Assembly: GCF_000732615.1 (NCBI RefSeq)
Contig: NZ_JPGL01000007.1
Coordinates: forward strand, 124,001 to 188,000
Direction of reading: 5' to 3'
DNA: 64,000 bases
DNA from: Burkholderia paludis
GTDB taxonomy: Bacteria; Pseudomonadota; Gammaproteobacteria; Burkholderiales; Burkholderiaceae
Below are positions 49,726 to 59,702 of the stretch, piece after piece. Within the stretch, counting starts at the first letter, position 1. Each line of letters opens with the position of its first letter. Both the position numbers and the translations under genes were made by a program. The notes below the pieces were generated by a model. It was given only the letters and a program-made list of their open reading frames with translations, was not told the origin of the DNA and did not search any database.

Positions 49726-50364
49726 ATGACCGCCTCCCGCAAAAAAGCGCCGTCCGAACAGGCGTCGCTGATCGAACAGGTACAGCGCATCGCCGAAGGG
49801 CTCGGCGCGATGTTCGCGCCGTTCACGGAGGTCGTGGTCCACGACCTGCGCACGCCGGAGCACGCGATCCTCGCGATCCACAACAACCTGTCCGGACGCG
49901 CGGTCGGCGATCCCGCGACCGAGCTCGGCCTCGCCCGCATCGCGGACGACGACTTCCCGCCCGTGCTCGCGAACTACCCGAACCGCTTCGCCGACGGCCG
50001 CACCGCGAAAAGCACGTCGATCGGCATCAAGGATTCGAGCGGCCGCTACGTGGCCGCCCTGTGCCTGAATGCCGACGTCACGCTGTTCCGCGGCTTCCAG
50101 GGCATGCTGAACCAGTTCTGCCGCACCGACGGCGAAGCCGTCGCCGACACGCTCGACCCGGCCGGCGCGGATGCGATCCGGCAGCGCATCGACGCATTCG
50201 CGATGCGCCTCGCGACGACGCCGCGCGAACTGAAGACCGAGCAGCGCCGCGAGCTGATGCAGACGCTGAAAACCGACGGCTTCCTCGAGGTGCGGCGCGC
50301 AATGGAGATCGTGTCGCAACATCTCGGCGTGTCGCGCGCGACGGTCTACAACGACGCGAAATGA
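49726..50364 (+). CDS. YheO/DauR-family PAS-HTH regulator
   Basis: A 212-residue regulator with a YheO-like PAS domain (about 20-130, with FTEVVVHDLRTPEHAI) and a C-terminal HTH (EIVSQHLGVSRATVYNDA). Relatives control D-amino-acid or ligand-catabolic genes. It lies 61 bases upstream of a pyridoxal-phosphate dehydratase gene in the same direction, which is the likely target. Confidence 0.9.
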   Translation: MTASRKKAPSEQASLIEQVQRIAEGLGAMFAPFTEVVVHDLRTPEHAILAIHNNLSGRAVGDPATELGLARIADDDFPPVLANYPNRFADGRTAKSTSIGIKDSSGRYVAALCLNADVTLFRGFQGMLNQFCRTDGEAVADTLDPAGADAIRQRIDAFAMRLATTPRELKTEQRRELMQTLKTDGFLEVRRAMEIVSQHLGVSRATVYNDAK

Positions 50365-50425
50365 TGCCCGCGCCGCGTGCGCGCGGCGCGCCCGTTCACT
50401 TGACCTTTCCGACCCTCGAACGATC

Positions 50426-51400
50426 ATGAACTCTCCGACCCTCCCCACTTACGACGATGTCGCCGCCGCCGCGGCCCGGCTCGAAGGCCATGCGCACCGC
50501 ACGCCGGTCATGACGTCGCGGACGATCGACGAAGCGCTCGGCGCGCAGGTGTTCTTCAAATGCGAGAACCTGCAGCGCATGGGCGCCTTCAAGTTCCGCG
50601 GCGCCTTCAACGCGCTGTCGCGCTTCGACGCGACGCAGCGGCGCCACGGCGTCGTCGCGTTCTCGTCCGGCAACCATGCGCAGGCCGTCGCGCTGTCGGC
50701 GCGCATCCTCGGCATCCCCGCGACGATCGTGATGCCGCAGGACGCGCCGGCCGCGAAGATGGCGGCGACGCGCGGCTACGGCGGCAACGTCGTGACCTAC
50801 GACCGCTACACCGAGGATCGCGAGCAGATCGGGCGCGATCTCGCCGAACGGCACGGGTTCACGCTGATCCCGCCCTACGATCACGCGGACGTGATCGCCG
50901 GCCAGGGCACCGCCGCCAAGGAATTGATCGACGAAGTCGGCCCGCTCGACGCGGTGTTCACGCCGCTCGGCGGCGGCGGGCTGCTGTCGGGCACCGCGCT
51001 CGCCACGCGGGCGCTGTCGCCGCAGGCAACGCTGTACGGCGTCGAGCCGGAGGCGGGCAACGACGGCCAGCAATCGTTCCGCTCCGGGGCGATCGTGCAT
51101 ATCGACACGCCGCGCACGATCGCCGACGGCGCGCAGACGCAGCACCTCGGTCAACTGACGTTCGCGATCATCCGCCGCGACGTCGACGACATCCTGACCG
51201 CGACGGACGCTGAACTGGTCGACTGCATGCGCTTCTTCGCGACGCGCATGAAGATCGTGGTCGAACCGACCGGCTGCCTGTCGTTCGCGGCCGTGCGCCG
51301 GATGAAGGACGCGCTGCGGGGCAAGCGCGTCGGCATCGTGATCAGCGGCGGCAACGTCGATCTCGAGAACTTCTGCAGCCTGGTGTCGGCCCCGGCCTGA
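50426..51400 (+). CDS. PLP-dependent threonine/serine dehydratase-family enzyme (threo-3-hydroxyaspartate dehydratase-like)
   Basis: A 324-residue fold-type II PLP enzyme. The PLP Lys is in the FKCENLQRMGAFKFRGA motif; the phosphate loop is GGGGLLSG (TPLGGGGLLSGTA); the SSGNHAQAVA Asn-loop is present. Short dehydratases of this length (no ACT domain) are threo-3-hydroxyaspartate or serine racemase/dehydratase types. A DauR-type regulator upstream fits hydroxy-amino-acid catabolism. It likely gives ammonia and a keto acid. Confidence 0.92.
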   Translation: MNSPTLPTYDDVAAAAARLEGHAHRTPVMTSRTIDEALGAQVFFKCENLQRMGAFKFRGAFNALSRFDATQRRHGVVAFSSGNHAQAVALSARILGIPATIVMPQDAPAAKMAATRGYGGNVVTYDRYTEDREQIGRDLAERHGFTLIPPYDHADVIAGQGTAAKELIDEVGPLDAVFTPLGGGGLLSGTALATRALSPQATLYGVEPEAGNDGQQSFRSGAIVHIDTPRTIADGAQTQHLGQLTFAIIRRDVDDILTATDAELVDCMRFFATRMKIVVEPTGCLSFAAVRRMKDALRGKRVGIVISGGNVDLENFCSLVSAPA

Positions 51401-51517
51401 GCGCAGCGGCGCGCGGAAAGATGCCGTCATCCGCGCGCCGTCGCGACTTGCCGTCGCGTTAAGTTTGGCGCCCTAGACTGAATAGGTTGTCCCGCAGTCA
51501 GTCGTGAAGGAGCCACC

Positions 51518-51766
51518 ATGAATACGCACGCGATCGTCGCCGCCGCCCTGGCGGCCGCCTCTCTTACGGCGTTCGCTCAACCGGGCGCGACGTTCACCGG
51601 TTTTCCCTCGACATCGCCGCACGACCCCGCCGCGCAGGCCGCGCACCGTTCGCCCGGCGCGTTGCCGCGCGCCGGCATCGTGCTCGCGAAGATCGATCAG
51701 AACAATACGCCGCCCGATCGCGGCGACGACCCGGGCGGCCGCACGCACGCCGGCTCGCACATGTGA
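51518..51766 (+). CDS. Small secreted protein of unknown function
   Basis: An 82-residue protein with a clear signal peptide (AIVAAALAAASLTAFA, cleavage before QPGAT) and a short hydrophilic mature part rich in Pro, Asp and Gly. The ATG has AAGGAG 6 bases upstream. No domain; no Cys. Confidence 0.75.
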   Translation: MNTHAIVAAALAAASLTAFAQPGATFTGFPSTSPHDPAAQAAHRSPGALPRAGIVLAKIDQNNTPPDRGDDPGGRTHAGSHM

Positions 51767-51801
51767 CGGCGCGCGCCGGGCGCCGCTGCCGCGCCCGGCC
51801 G

Positions 51802-52680
<879 letters not shown>

Positions 52681-52806
52681 GTCGGTCGGAGTCCTGTCGG
52701 GTCGATGAAGGAAGCCGTGCGCGCGGGCCGTTCGGCCCGCGATATCCGCAGCAACATGCAACACCCGCCTCGTGTCCGCCTCGCCTGTTTGAACGAGATC
52801 GGGCGC

Positions 52807-52998
52807 CCGCGCCGCCAGCGCGACCCGGGCCAGCCGGTCGCACGGATCGCCGCGCACCCCGGGTTCGGCGGCGAGAAGGCGTTCCGCCGCGCGTTCGTCC
52901 GGTGGACGGGCGTCGCGCCGAGCCGGTTCCGGTGCGACCGCACGGCGGCGAACCGCCCCGTTTCGTCAGACATGAAAGGCGGCGTCGATGCACGATGA
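52807..52998 (+). pseudogene. C-terminal remnant of AraC-family regulator
   Basis: The plus-strand frame reads QPVARIAAHPGFGGEKAFRR followed by AFVRWTGVAPSRFR, which is the second helix-turn-helix of AraC/XylS regulators (usual pattern RIAxxLGFSExSAFxRAFRRWxGxxPxxYR). The frame stays open to 52998, but the sensor domain and first HTH are gone. It is divergent from the SDR gene, the usual place for its regulator. Confidence 0.8.
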
Positions 52999-53097
52999 AC
53001 AGGATTCCAACCGTTTTTTCCGGCAATGACGTTTTTTCGCACCCCTGCGCAACCGGACAATTGACGCGCCGGCGCGCCCGCCATTACCCTTGCGCGC

Positions 53098-53263
53098 TGA
53101 TGGTTCCCGGAAACGGGATCAAATGGGAACGCAGGAGAGGCGGCGCCTCGAATCTGCGGCTGCCCCCGCAACTGTGAGCGGCGAATCCGTGCCACCGCAT
53201 GCCACTGGGAAACCGGGAAGGCCGGCACGCATCACGACCCGCGAGCCAGGAGACCTGCCATCG
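53098..53263 (+). promoter_or_regulatory. Cobalamin riboswitch
   Basis: The region has the conserved parts of an AdoCbl-type riboswitch in order: GGTTCCCGGAAACGGG, the AAATGGGAACGC (P3-P4 core), GGCTGCCCCCGCAACTGT, the B12 box GCCACTGG, and the closing GCGAGCCAGGAGACCTGCC. It lies about 350 bases upstream of the BtuB-type receptor gene and should lower its expression when cobalamin is plentiful. Confidence 0.92.
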
Positions 53264-53615
53264 ACCCGAGGTCCAAGCAGCCGCACCGGGCGGGGTGTCC
53301 CGATGCGCCAGGCGCCGCCGCTGGCGGTCGCCCGTTGCATGGACGGCCCGACCTCAGGATCTGCCCGATGTCCTCCGTTACCGCATCCGCTTGCGCGCCG
53401 CAAGCGTCGCACCGGCCCGCCGCCGGCGCGCACGCCCCGCCCGCGCGCCGTGTCATGTCGATCGCGTCCGCCGGCCCGCGCCGCGCCGACGCCCGCGACA
53501 GCAGCCTGACCGGCCCGGTCGCGCGATAACCCGCCCGATCACCGATAACAAAACCGGCGCTGCCCGCCGCCCGTTCCCGGTCGCCCACGCGCAGCCCGAC
53601 AACAACGACAGCCTC
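53264..53615. other. Long leader between cobalamin riboswitch and btuB
   Basis: About 350 bases with no supported gene. A frame of 53 codons starting ATG at 53368 (MSSVTASACAPQ...) has no ribosome site. A GC-rich stretch around 53287-53330 could form the expression platform. The distance is longer than usual for a riboswitch and its gene. Confidence 0.5.
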
Positions 53616-55544
53616 ATGAAGATTCGACACCTCCTTGCCACGTCCGCCGCGACCGCCCTGCTCTCGCCCGCCGCGCACGCCGCCGGCGACCTCGCGGCCT
53701 CGCCGACGGCCCCCGCCGCCGACGCCACCGACCTGCCGGCGATCACCGTGACCGACACGCGGCGGCTGCCCGAGTCGTTCGACCAGCGCTATGCGACGAC
53801 CCAGGTGCTCACGCGCACCGATCTCGACCGGCTGTCGCCGAGCGACCCGAGCATCACCGAGGCGCTCGCGACGCTGCCCGGCGTGACCGTGTCGCAGAAC
53901 GGCGGCCCGGGTTCGTCCGCGTCGGTCAGCATCCGCGGCTCGTCGGCAAGCCAGGTCGCCGTGTTCATCGACGGCATCCGGATCGGCTCGTCGACCACCG
54001 GCATCGCGCCGTGGTCGGATCTGCCGACCGAAGCGTTCGAACGCGTCGAGGTGATCTCGGGGCCGGCCGCCGCGTCGTTCGGCGCCAATGCGATGGGCGG
54101 CGTCGTGCAGCTCTTCACGCGCCGCGCCTCCAACCAGCCGAACCAGACGACCGTCTCGTTCGGCGGCGGGTCGAACAAGACCTTCGACACGCAGCTGCGC
54201 ACCTCGGGCACGGTGCCGTCGACCGGGCCGCTCGCCGCGCTCGGCGGGCTCACCTACTCGCTGGGCCTGCACTCGTACAACACGGCCGGCATCGATGCGA
54301 CGCAGCCCGTGCTGCCGTACCACGAGGCCGGCCGCAACCCGTACCACGCGCAGGATCTCGATGCGCGGCTCGGCTATGCGCGCGACAACTGGTCGATCTC
54401 GACGTTCGCGCTGTATCACCGGTCCGATCTGTCCTTCGACAACATCGGCTACGCAGACCGCCAGCTCGATCATCAGCTGACGACCGGTATCGCGTTCCAC
54501 CTCGACATCACGCCCGACACGCAGTTCGACCAGTCGTTCGGTTATTCGAACGATCGCCAGTTCCTCTACGCAAGCAATCCGGCCGTCCCGACCGACCAGA
54601 TCAATTCGCAGCGCATCAGCACATCGACATCGCTGACCCATCAGGAACGCGGCTTCCACCTGTTCGGCCTGCCGCTGTCGGGCGAGACCAAGCTGGCCTA
54701 CGATTTCACGCGCGAGCAGGCGTTCCTGCCGATCGACATTCCAACCGGCGTGCCCACGCGCAACGATTCCGCGTTTTCGCTGCATCAGTCGGCAACGCTC
54801 GGCCCCGTGACCCTGTTCCTCGCGGGCCGTCACGAGATCATCGCCGGGCAGTCGGTGAACACCGGCAACGCCGCGCTGTCGTGGGCGATCACGCCGGTCT
54901 ACACGGCGCGCGTGTCGTACGGCAACGGGTTCCGCCTGCCGACGTTCAACGACCTGTACTACCCCGGCTACGGCAATCCGAACCTCAGTCCGGAACGCAA
55001 TACGTCGGTCGAGGCCGCGATCGACGCGAACACGTCGTACGGCACGTTCACGGCCGCGATCTACGACACGCGAATCACCAACCTGATCGCGTACAACCCG
55101 CTGACCTATTCGCCGATCAACATCGGCCGTGCGCATGTCAGCGGGCTCGACCTGTCGTACAAGGGGACGATCGGCAACTCGACGCCGGTGAGCCTCGCGG
55201 TCGGGCTCCTGAATCCGCAGGACGAGACCAACGACTCCTGGCTGAACCGCCGGCCGCGCCAGACGGTCAGCCTGAGCATCGACCACACGTGGGATGAGCT
55301 GCACCTGCACGCGCTGAGCACGGGCGCGTCGCTGCTCTACGGCGGCACGACGTTCGACGATCCGGCGAACATGACCTATCTGCCGTCGTATCTGACGGTG
55401 GGCCTGCGCGCGTCGTACCGGATCAATTCGCACCTGACGGTGTCGGCCACGCTGTCGAACCTGTTCGATCGCCAGTACGTGACCGCGTACGGTTACAACA
55501 CGCTGGGGCGTACCGCGTTCGGGAAGATCAGCTATACGTTCTGA
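53616..55544 (+). CDS. btuB: TonB-dependent receptor, BtuB type
   Basis: A 642-residue outer-membrane receptor: signal peptide (MKIRHLLATSAATALLSPAAHA), TonB box-like TDLPAITVT, plug domain (SVSIRGSSASQVAVFIDGIR; VEVISGPAAASFGANAMGG) and a barrel ending FGKISYTF. The cobalamin riboswitch upstream supports vitamin B12 transport, as in BtuB. No btuCDF genes are adjacent. Confidence 0.93.
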   Translation: MKIRHLLATSAATALLSPAAHAAGDLAASPTAPAADATDLPAITVTDTRRLPESFDQRYATTQVLTRTDLDRLSPSDPSITEALATLPGVTVSQNGGPGSSASVSIRGSSASQVAVFIDGIRIGSSTTGIAPWSDLPTEAFERVEVISGPAAASFGANAMGGVVQLFTRRASNQPNQTTVSFGGGSNKTFDTQLRTSGTVPSTGPLAALGGLTYSLGLHSYNTAGIDATQPVLPYHEAGRNPYHAQDLDARLGYARDNWSISTFALYHRSDLSFDNIGYADRQLDHQLTTGIAFHLDITPDTQFDQSFGYSNDRQFLYASNPAVPTDQINSQRISTSTSLTHQERGFHLFGLPLSGETKLAYDFTREQAFLPIDIPTGVPTRNDSAFSLHQSATLGPVTLFLAGRHEIIAGQSVNTGNAALSWAITPVYTARVSYGNGFRLPTFNDLYYPGYGNPNLSPERNTSVEAAIDANTSYGTFTAAIYDTRITNLIAYNPLTYSPINIGRAHVSGLDLSYKGTIGNSTPVSLAVGLLNPQDETNDSWLNRRPRQTVSLSIDHTWDELHLHALSTGASLLYGGTTFDDPANMTYLPSYLTVGLRASYRINSHLTVSATLSNLFDRQYVTAYGYNTLGRTAFGKISYTF

Positions 55545-55557
55545 CGCGTCGATGGAG

Positions 55558-55584
55558 AAGCCTTGGCGCGGCGCGGCAAGGCTT
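55558..55584 (+). terminator. Terminator-like hairpin after btuB
   Basis: 8-bp stem AAGCCTTG / CAAGGCTT (55558-55565 and 55577-55584), GC-rich 11-base loop, 13 bases after the stop; no T-run. Confidence 0.5.
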
Positions 55585-56043
55585 CGAACGGACAGCGGCC
55601 GCGCTGTCCGCCGCACGCACCGGCCCGGCCAGGGTTTCGCCGCGGAAAACCGGAAGAACGCAAGCCTGGCCCATCCTGCTCCCGCTCCCGCTCGACGACG
55701 TCGACAGGCGAAATGCCGAACTCGGCACGCCGACGAGCGTCGAACCCACCATCATCGTCGAAACACGTTGCGACGCCGTCCGGGGCGACCGGCCTGAACG
55801 CCCCGAACGCTCGGTCCCGACACAACGCACGCACTGCCGGGCCGTCGAGGCCGGCGAACCCTGCTGGACATTTGCTCCGTCAGGCCGTACGGTGGGCGGC
55901 ACGCGCCGAAAATAAGCGCCCGACGCGCGGTGATCGGCCCTCGAGCCATCGATCGCGAATCTCACGCCGCCGTCTTGCGATGGATGGCGCCGCACGCCCG
56001 ACGACCCGGTTCGCCGCCCGCGCCTGCCGGCACGAACCGTGAC
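55585..56043. other. Intergenic region before methyltransferase
   Basis: About 460 bases. Minus-strand frames here (55532-55834) show no domain. The start of the methyltransferase is uncertain and may lie inside this interval (GTG 55930 or ATG 55984). Confidence 0.4.
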
Positions 56044-56787
56044 GTGACGACGATCGATTGTTCAAGCCAATCCCGCCTGGAGATTCAATTGGAGCAGATC
56101 GGATATTCGTGGCCCACCTTCGATCAACTGACACGCTACCTGATCAGGCTGATCGATCCGGGAAAAATACTGGACATCGGCGCCGGCGGCGGGAAATACG
56201 GACGCATGCTCCGGGATGTCGTGCCGGATTGCCGCTTCACCGCACTGGAATGCGACGAGGCAACCCATCCGCTGCTGATCGACAACGGCTACGACGACAT
56301 CATCGCCGGCCTCAGCGACACGCTCTACGATCGACCCGGCGACGCATACGACACGATCATCCTGGGCGATGTCATTGAACACATGCGCCACTCTCATGGC
56401 CGCGATCTCCTGGAATTCCTGAACTACCGGGCGCGCTACATCATCATCTCGACGCCCGAATGCATGCCGATGAGCGGGACCTCCTATTTCGAGAGCCACA
56501 ATTCCGTGTGGCGGCCCGATTCCTTCATGTGGCATGACTTCTGGGCGCATCAGCAATGCGGCATCATGCATTTCTATCTGCTCCGGGGGCATCTCGACTG
56601 GAATGCGAAGGGCCTGGATTTCCTCGTGAATTCGGCGAACGCCTCGCATCTGTTCAATACGCGCGCCAGCAGCGAGACGGAGGCCGCCGACGAGAAATCG
56701 CTCCAGCCCGTCAGCCTGACGCTCCACGACTACCGGTACATGGAAAAACTCGACGGCGACCAGTACGCCGTCTTTCGCCCCATCTGA
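56044..56787 (+). CDS. Class I SAM-dependent methyltransferase
   Basis: A protein of about 247 residues with motif I KILDIGAGGGKYGRML and a DTIILGDVIEHMRHS motif IV-like stretch, typical of methyltransferase domain families (methyltransferase type 11/12) that act on sugars, small molecules or glycans. The start is uncertain: GTG 56044, ATG 55984 or GTG 55930 are in frame and none has a clear ribosome site. GC is lower than that of its neighbours, and the N-terminal region before motif I is short. It ends before the convergent LysE gene. Confidence 0.82.
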   Translation: MTTIDCSSQSRLEIQLEQIGYSWPTFDQLTRYLIRLIDPGKILDIGAGGGKYGRMLRDVVPDCRFTALECDEATHPLLIDNGYDDIIAGLSDTLYDRPGDAYDTIILGDVIEHMRHSHGRDLLEFLNYRARYIIISTPECMPMSGTSYFESHNSVWRPDSFMWHDFWAHQQCGIMHFYLLRGHLDWNAKGLDFLVNSANASHLFNTRASSETEAADEKSLQPVSLTLHDYRYMEKLDGDQYAVFRPI

Positions 56788-56868
56788 TCGCATCCGGAAT
56801 CGATACGCGCGGCGGGTTTTGCGCCCCGGAAAGGTCAACGCGGCGACCTCCCGGAAGGCAACACCCCG

Positions 56869-57504
56869 CTAGACGAAGCCCTTCACGCCCGCGACCACCT
56901 GAACCGCGCCGAACACCGCGATCACGGCGGCCGATACACGCGACAACGCGTGCACGAATGCGAACGACATCTTCGTGCGCAGCGCGGCGGTCGCGCTGCT
57001 CAGGCACAACCACCAGGCCGCGGACCCGGCGAACACGCCGCCGACCATCAGCGCGACGGCCGGCCACGCCGCCACATCCCTCGCCCCCGACAGCGGCCCC
57101 AGCGCCGCGAAAATCCCGACGAACGACAGGATCGTCATCGGGTTCGACAGCGTCAGGCCGAACGTCGTCAGGAAATCGCGCACGACGGTCGTACGGCGCG
57201 ACACGTCGCGCTGCGGCGTCGATGCGGCCGGCGCCTGTCGCGCGACGGTCCACGCCAGCCACACGAGGAACGCGCCGCCGCCGATCTTCAGGCCGACGGC
57301 AAGCATCGGAAACGCGGTGACGACACCGGCGACGCCGAGCGCGCCGAGCAGGCCGTAGATCGCGTCGGCGCACGCGGCGCCGACGCCTGTCGCGAACCCC
57401 GCGTGAAAGCCGCGGCTCAGGCTGCGCTGTATGCACAGCATGCCGATCGGGCCGACCGGCACCGCGATCGACAGCCCGATCACGACGGATTGGATGAACA
57501 ACAT
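56869..57504 (-). CDS. LysE-family translocator
   Basis: A 211-residue inner-membrane exporter with about six helices: GLSIAVPVGPIGMLCIQRSLSRG (conserved first helix with PxGP), then TFGLTLSNPMTILSFVGIFAALG (NP motif in helix 4). The family exports amino acids. The ATG has AGGAG 6 bases upstream. Divergent, 113 bases, from an Lrp-type regulator gene with an inverted repeat between them, a classic exporter-regulator pair. Confidence 0.92.
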   Translation of the reverse strand: MLFIQSVVIGLSIAVPVGPIGMLCIQRSLSRGFHAGFATGVGAACADAIYGLLGALGVAGVVTAFPMLAVGLKIGGGAFLVWLAWTVARQAPAASTPQRDVSRRTTVVRDFLTTFGLTLSNPMTILSFVGIFAALGPLSGARDVAAWPAVALMVGGVFAGSAAWWLCLSSATAALRTKMSFAFVHALSRVSAAVIAVFGAVQVVAGVKGFV

Positions 57505-57571
57505 TGCCTGCTCCTTGCGACATGCAACGGGACGAACAGGCATCGTAGGGAAAGTCCCGTCATCGCTGAAT

Positions 57572-57616
57572 GCGGTTTTTAAGGAAAAATAGCCGCTCCA
57601 CCTTAAAAAAAGCCGC
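57572..57616. promoter_or_regulatory. Inverted repeat between lysE and lrp-type genes
   Basis: GCGGTTTTTAAGG (57572-57584) and CCTTAAAAAAAGCCGC (57601-57616) form an imperfect inverted repeat with a 16-base gap in the AT-rich divergent promoter, directly before the regulator's start. It is a probable operator for the Lrp/AsnC protein. Confidence 0.6.
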
Positions 57617-57617
57617 A

Positions 57618-58079
57618 ATGGACGATCTGGACTGGAAGGTACTGACGCTGTTGCAGGCCAACGGCCGCATCAGCTATACGGAGCTGGCGCGCCAGGTGCA
57701 CCTGTCGGTGCCGGCGGTGACGGAGCGCGTGAAGCGCCTCGAGGCGGCCGGCGTCGTCGCGGGCTACACGGCCCGGATCAATCCTGCCGCGGCCGGCTAT
57801 CCGGTCAGCGCGCTGATCGGCATCACGGTGCCGCAGCCGGCCAAGGCGAAATTCCTCAAGCTGCTGGAGACGATCCCCGAAGTCGTCGAATGCCATCACG
57901 TGACGGGGGCCGACTCGTACGTCATGCGCTTCGTCGCGACCAGCATGGCCCATCTCGAACAACTGATCGAACGCATCAACCTGTACGGCGAAACACGCAC
58001 GTCGATCGTGATGTCGACGCCGCTGCCGGCGCGCGGGATGGCGCGACCGCCGTCGCCGCGCGACGTCGTCCGCGAATGA
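57618..58079 (+). CDS. Lrp/AsnC-family regulator
   Basis: A 153-residue regulator: N-terminal HTH (residues 1-60; LARQVHLSVPAVTERVKRLEAAGVV) and C-terminal RAM domain (ligand-binding, about 65-145; ITVPQPAKAKFLKLLETIPEV...). Probably senses an amino acid and controls the divergent lysE gene, the likely partner. The ATG is right after the operator repeat. Confidence 0.93.
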   Translation: MDDLDWKVLTLLQANGRISYTELARQVHLSVPAVTERVKRLEAAGVVAGYTARINPAAAGYPVSALIGITVPQPAKAKFLKLLETIPEVVECHHVTGADSYVMRFVATSMAHLEQLIERINLYGETRTSIVMSTPLPARGMARPPSPRDVVRE

Positions 58080-58199
58080 CGCATCGCGCGACCGGGCCCC
58101 GACGCCGGCACGCGGCCGCGCGTCGAGCGCTCGCGGTCGGCGGCAACCTGCCGCCGACATCCGCCGGGCCGGTTGCCGCCGGACGAGGCGACCGCGCGA

Positions 58200-59702
58200 C
58201 TACTTGCCCGTCACGCCGCCGAGCAGGCCGCCCAGCAGCCCCGTAACGGGTGCGAGCGGATTGGCGAGACCGCCCAGCGGCGAACCGCCGTTTCCGCCCG
58301 TGCCGGTTGCGGAACCGCCGTGCACGGTCGCCGGGATGCCGCCGACCACGCTCGTCACCAGGCCCGCGACGGGCACCGCGCCGTTCGCGCCGCTTGCGTT
58401 CACGAGACCGCCCACATTGGTCACCGTGTTGCCGACCGCGCGGACGAGTTCGCCGACGCCGCCGACCAGCGGCTGCGGCGACGTGGACGTCACCTTCCAC
58501 CCCGCCGACGTAATCGCACCGCCGACCTGCCCGAGCAGGCCCGCGACCGGCTGCCCGAGGCCGGTTGCCGCGCCGACCTGCTGCGTGACCTGGCCGACCG
58601 TCGTCACGAGCGGCGTAATCGCCGTGCTGATCGCTTGCGTGGTCTGCTGGACCGGGCCCGACGACAGCGCCGAGCCGAGCATGGTGCCGCCCGTCTTCAG
58701 GCCGCCGGCCACCGTATCGAGCAGGCCGCCGACGGGTGTCGTGAGGGGCGCCAGCGGCGACAGCGGGCCGGTGCCGAGCGCCTTCACCGTTTCGCCGAGG
58801 CCGGCGACCGGATTGCCGGTCGAGCCGACGATGGTGCCGAGGCCGGCCACTGTCGTCCCGACGGGATTCGCCGTGAAGCCGATCTGGCCGATGCCGTTGC
58901 TGATGGCGTTGGTCGTATCGCGGACGATCGTGCCCGCGCCCGTGACCGTGTTGCCGAGGCCGGTCGTCACGCCCTTGGTCGCCCCGGGCGGGCTGACGCC
59001 GGAAATCGTGGCGCCGGCGTCCATGACGACCGCGCCGACGGAGCTGATGATGCCGTTCGTGCCGGGGGTACCGCTTGTGCCGCTTGTGCCGCTTGTGCCG
59101 CTTGTGCCGCTTGTGCCGCTTGTGCCGCTCGTGCCGCTCGTGCCGCTCGTGCCGCTCGTGCCGCTCGTGCCGCTCGTGCCGCTCGTGCCGCTCGTGCCGC
59201 TCGTGCCGCTCGTGCCGCTGGTTCCGCTGGTTCCGCTTGTGCCACTGGTTCCGCTCGTGCCACTGGTTCCGCTCGTGCCACTGGTTCCGCTCGTGCCACT
59301 GGTTCCGCTCGTCCCACTGGTTCCGCTCGTCCCACTGGTTCCGCTCGTCCCACTGGTTCCGCTCGTGCCGCTGGTCCCACTCGTGCCGCTGGTCCCGCTC
59401 GTGCCACTGGTCCCACTTGTGCCACTGGTTCCGCTTGTGCCGCCGGTCCCACTCGTGCCGCTGGTTCCGCTCGTGCCGCTGCTCCCGCTCGTGCCACTGG
59501 TTCCGCTCGTCCCACTGCTCCCGCTCGTGCCACTGGTTCCACTCGTCCCACTGCTCCCGCTCGTCCCGCTCGTACTCGTCGTTCCGATGGTGCCACCGCC
59601 CGGCGTCGGTGCCGTAACGTCGCTGCCGCCACAGGCAGCCAGTGCGCACGCAGCGGCAATGGCGGCGAGCGCCACGTTCGTCCTGACGAAATGATTTTGC
59701 AT
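58200..59702 (-). CDS. Collagen-like lipoprotein with Gly-Thr-Ser repeats
   Basis: A 500-residue protein: lipoprotein signal (residues 1-24; ALAACGGSD), a spacer TAPTPGGG, a collagen-like domain of about 55-60 Gly-X-Y triplets, nearly all Gly-Thr-Ser (about residues 40-215), a TPGTNG exit, and a 280-residue C-terminal region with repeated Gly/Thr/Val-rich segments (GLGNTVTGAGTIV, GLGTIVGSTGNPV, GLGETVKALGTG). Bacterial collagen-like proteins are surface trimers involved in adhesion or biofilm. The Thr/Ser content offers glycosylation sites. AAGGGGG precedes the ATG. The plus strand carries long open shadow frames here. Confidence 0.9.
   Translation of the reverse strand: MQNHFVRTNVALAAIAAACALAACGGSDVTAPTPGGGTIGTTSTSGTSGSSGTSGTSGTSGSSGTSGTSGTSGSSGTSGTSGTSGTGGTSGTSGTSGTSGTSGTSGTSGTSGTSGTSGTSGTSGTSGTSGTSGTSGTSGTSGTSGTSGTSGTSGTSGTSGTSGTSGTSGTSGTSGTSGTSGTSGTSGTSGTSGTSGTSGTSGTSGTSGTSGTPGTNGIISSVGAVVMDAGATISGVSPPGATKGVTTGLGNTVTGAGTIVRDTTNAISNGIGQIGFTANPVGTTVAGLGTIVGSTGNPVAGLGETVKALGTGPLSPLAPLTTPVGGLLDTVAGGLKTGGTMLGSALSSGPVQQTTQAISTAITPLVTTVGQVTQQVGAATGLGQPVAGLLGQVGGAITSAGWKVTSTSPQPLVGGVGELVRAVGNTVTNVGGLVNASGANGAVPVAGLVTSVVGGIPATVHGGSATGTGGNGGSPLGGLANPLAPVTGLLGGLLGGVTGK
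59065..59580 (-). repeat. Gly-Thr-Ser collagen-like repeat array
   Basis: About 55-60 copies of a nonanucleotide (GTGCCGCTC / GTGCCGCTG and variants such as GTTCCGCTG) in tandem. The third-position substitutions form blocks (runs of CTT, CTC, then alternating GTT/CTC), indicating blockwise amplification. Confidence 0.95.

Noticed and set aside
53368-53529. Small frame (53 codons) between riboswitch and btuB
   Set aside because: No ribosome site and no recognisable domain; kept as part of the leader.
58204-59694. Long plus-strand open frame encoding Val-Pro-Leu repeats opposite the collagen-like gene
   Set aside because: It mirrors the 9-base repeat of the minus-strand gene; it has no ribosome site, and the minus strand has a lipoprotein signal and start signal.
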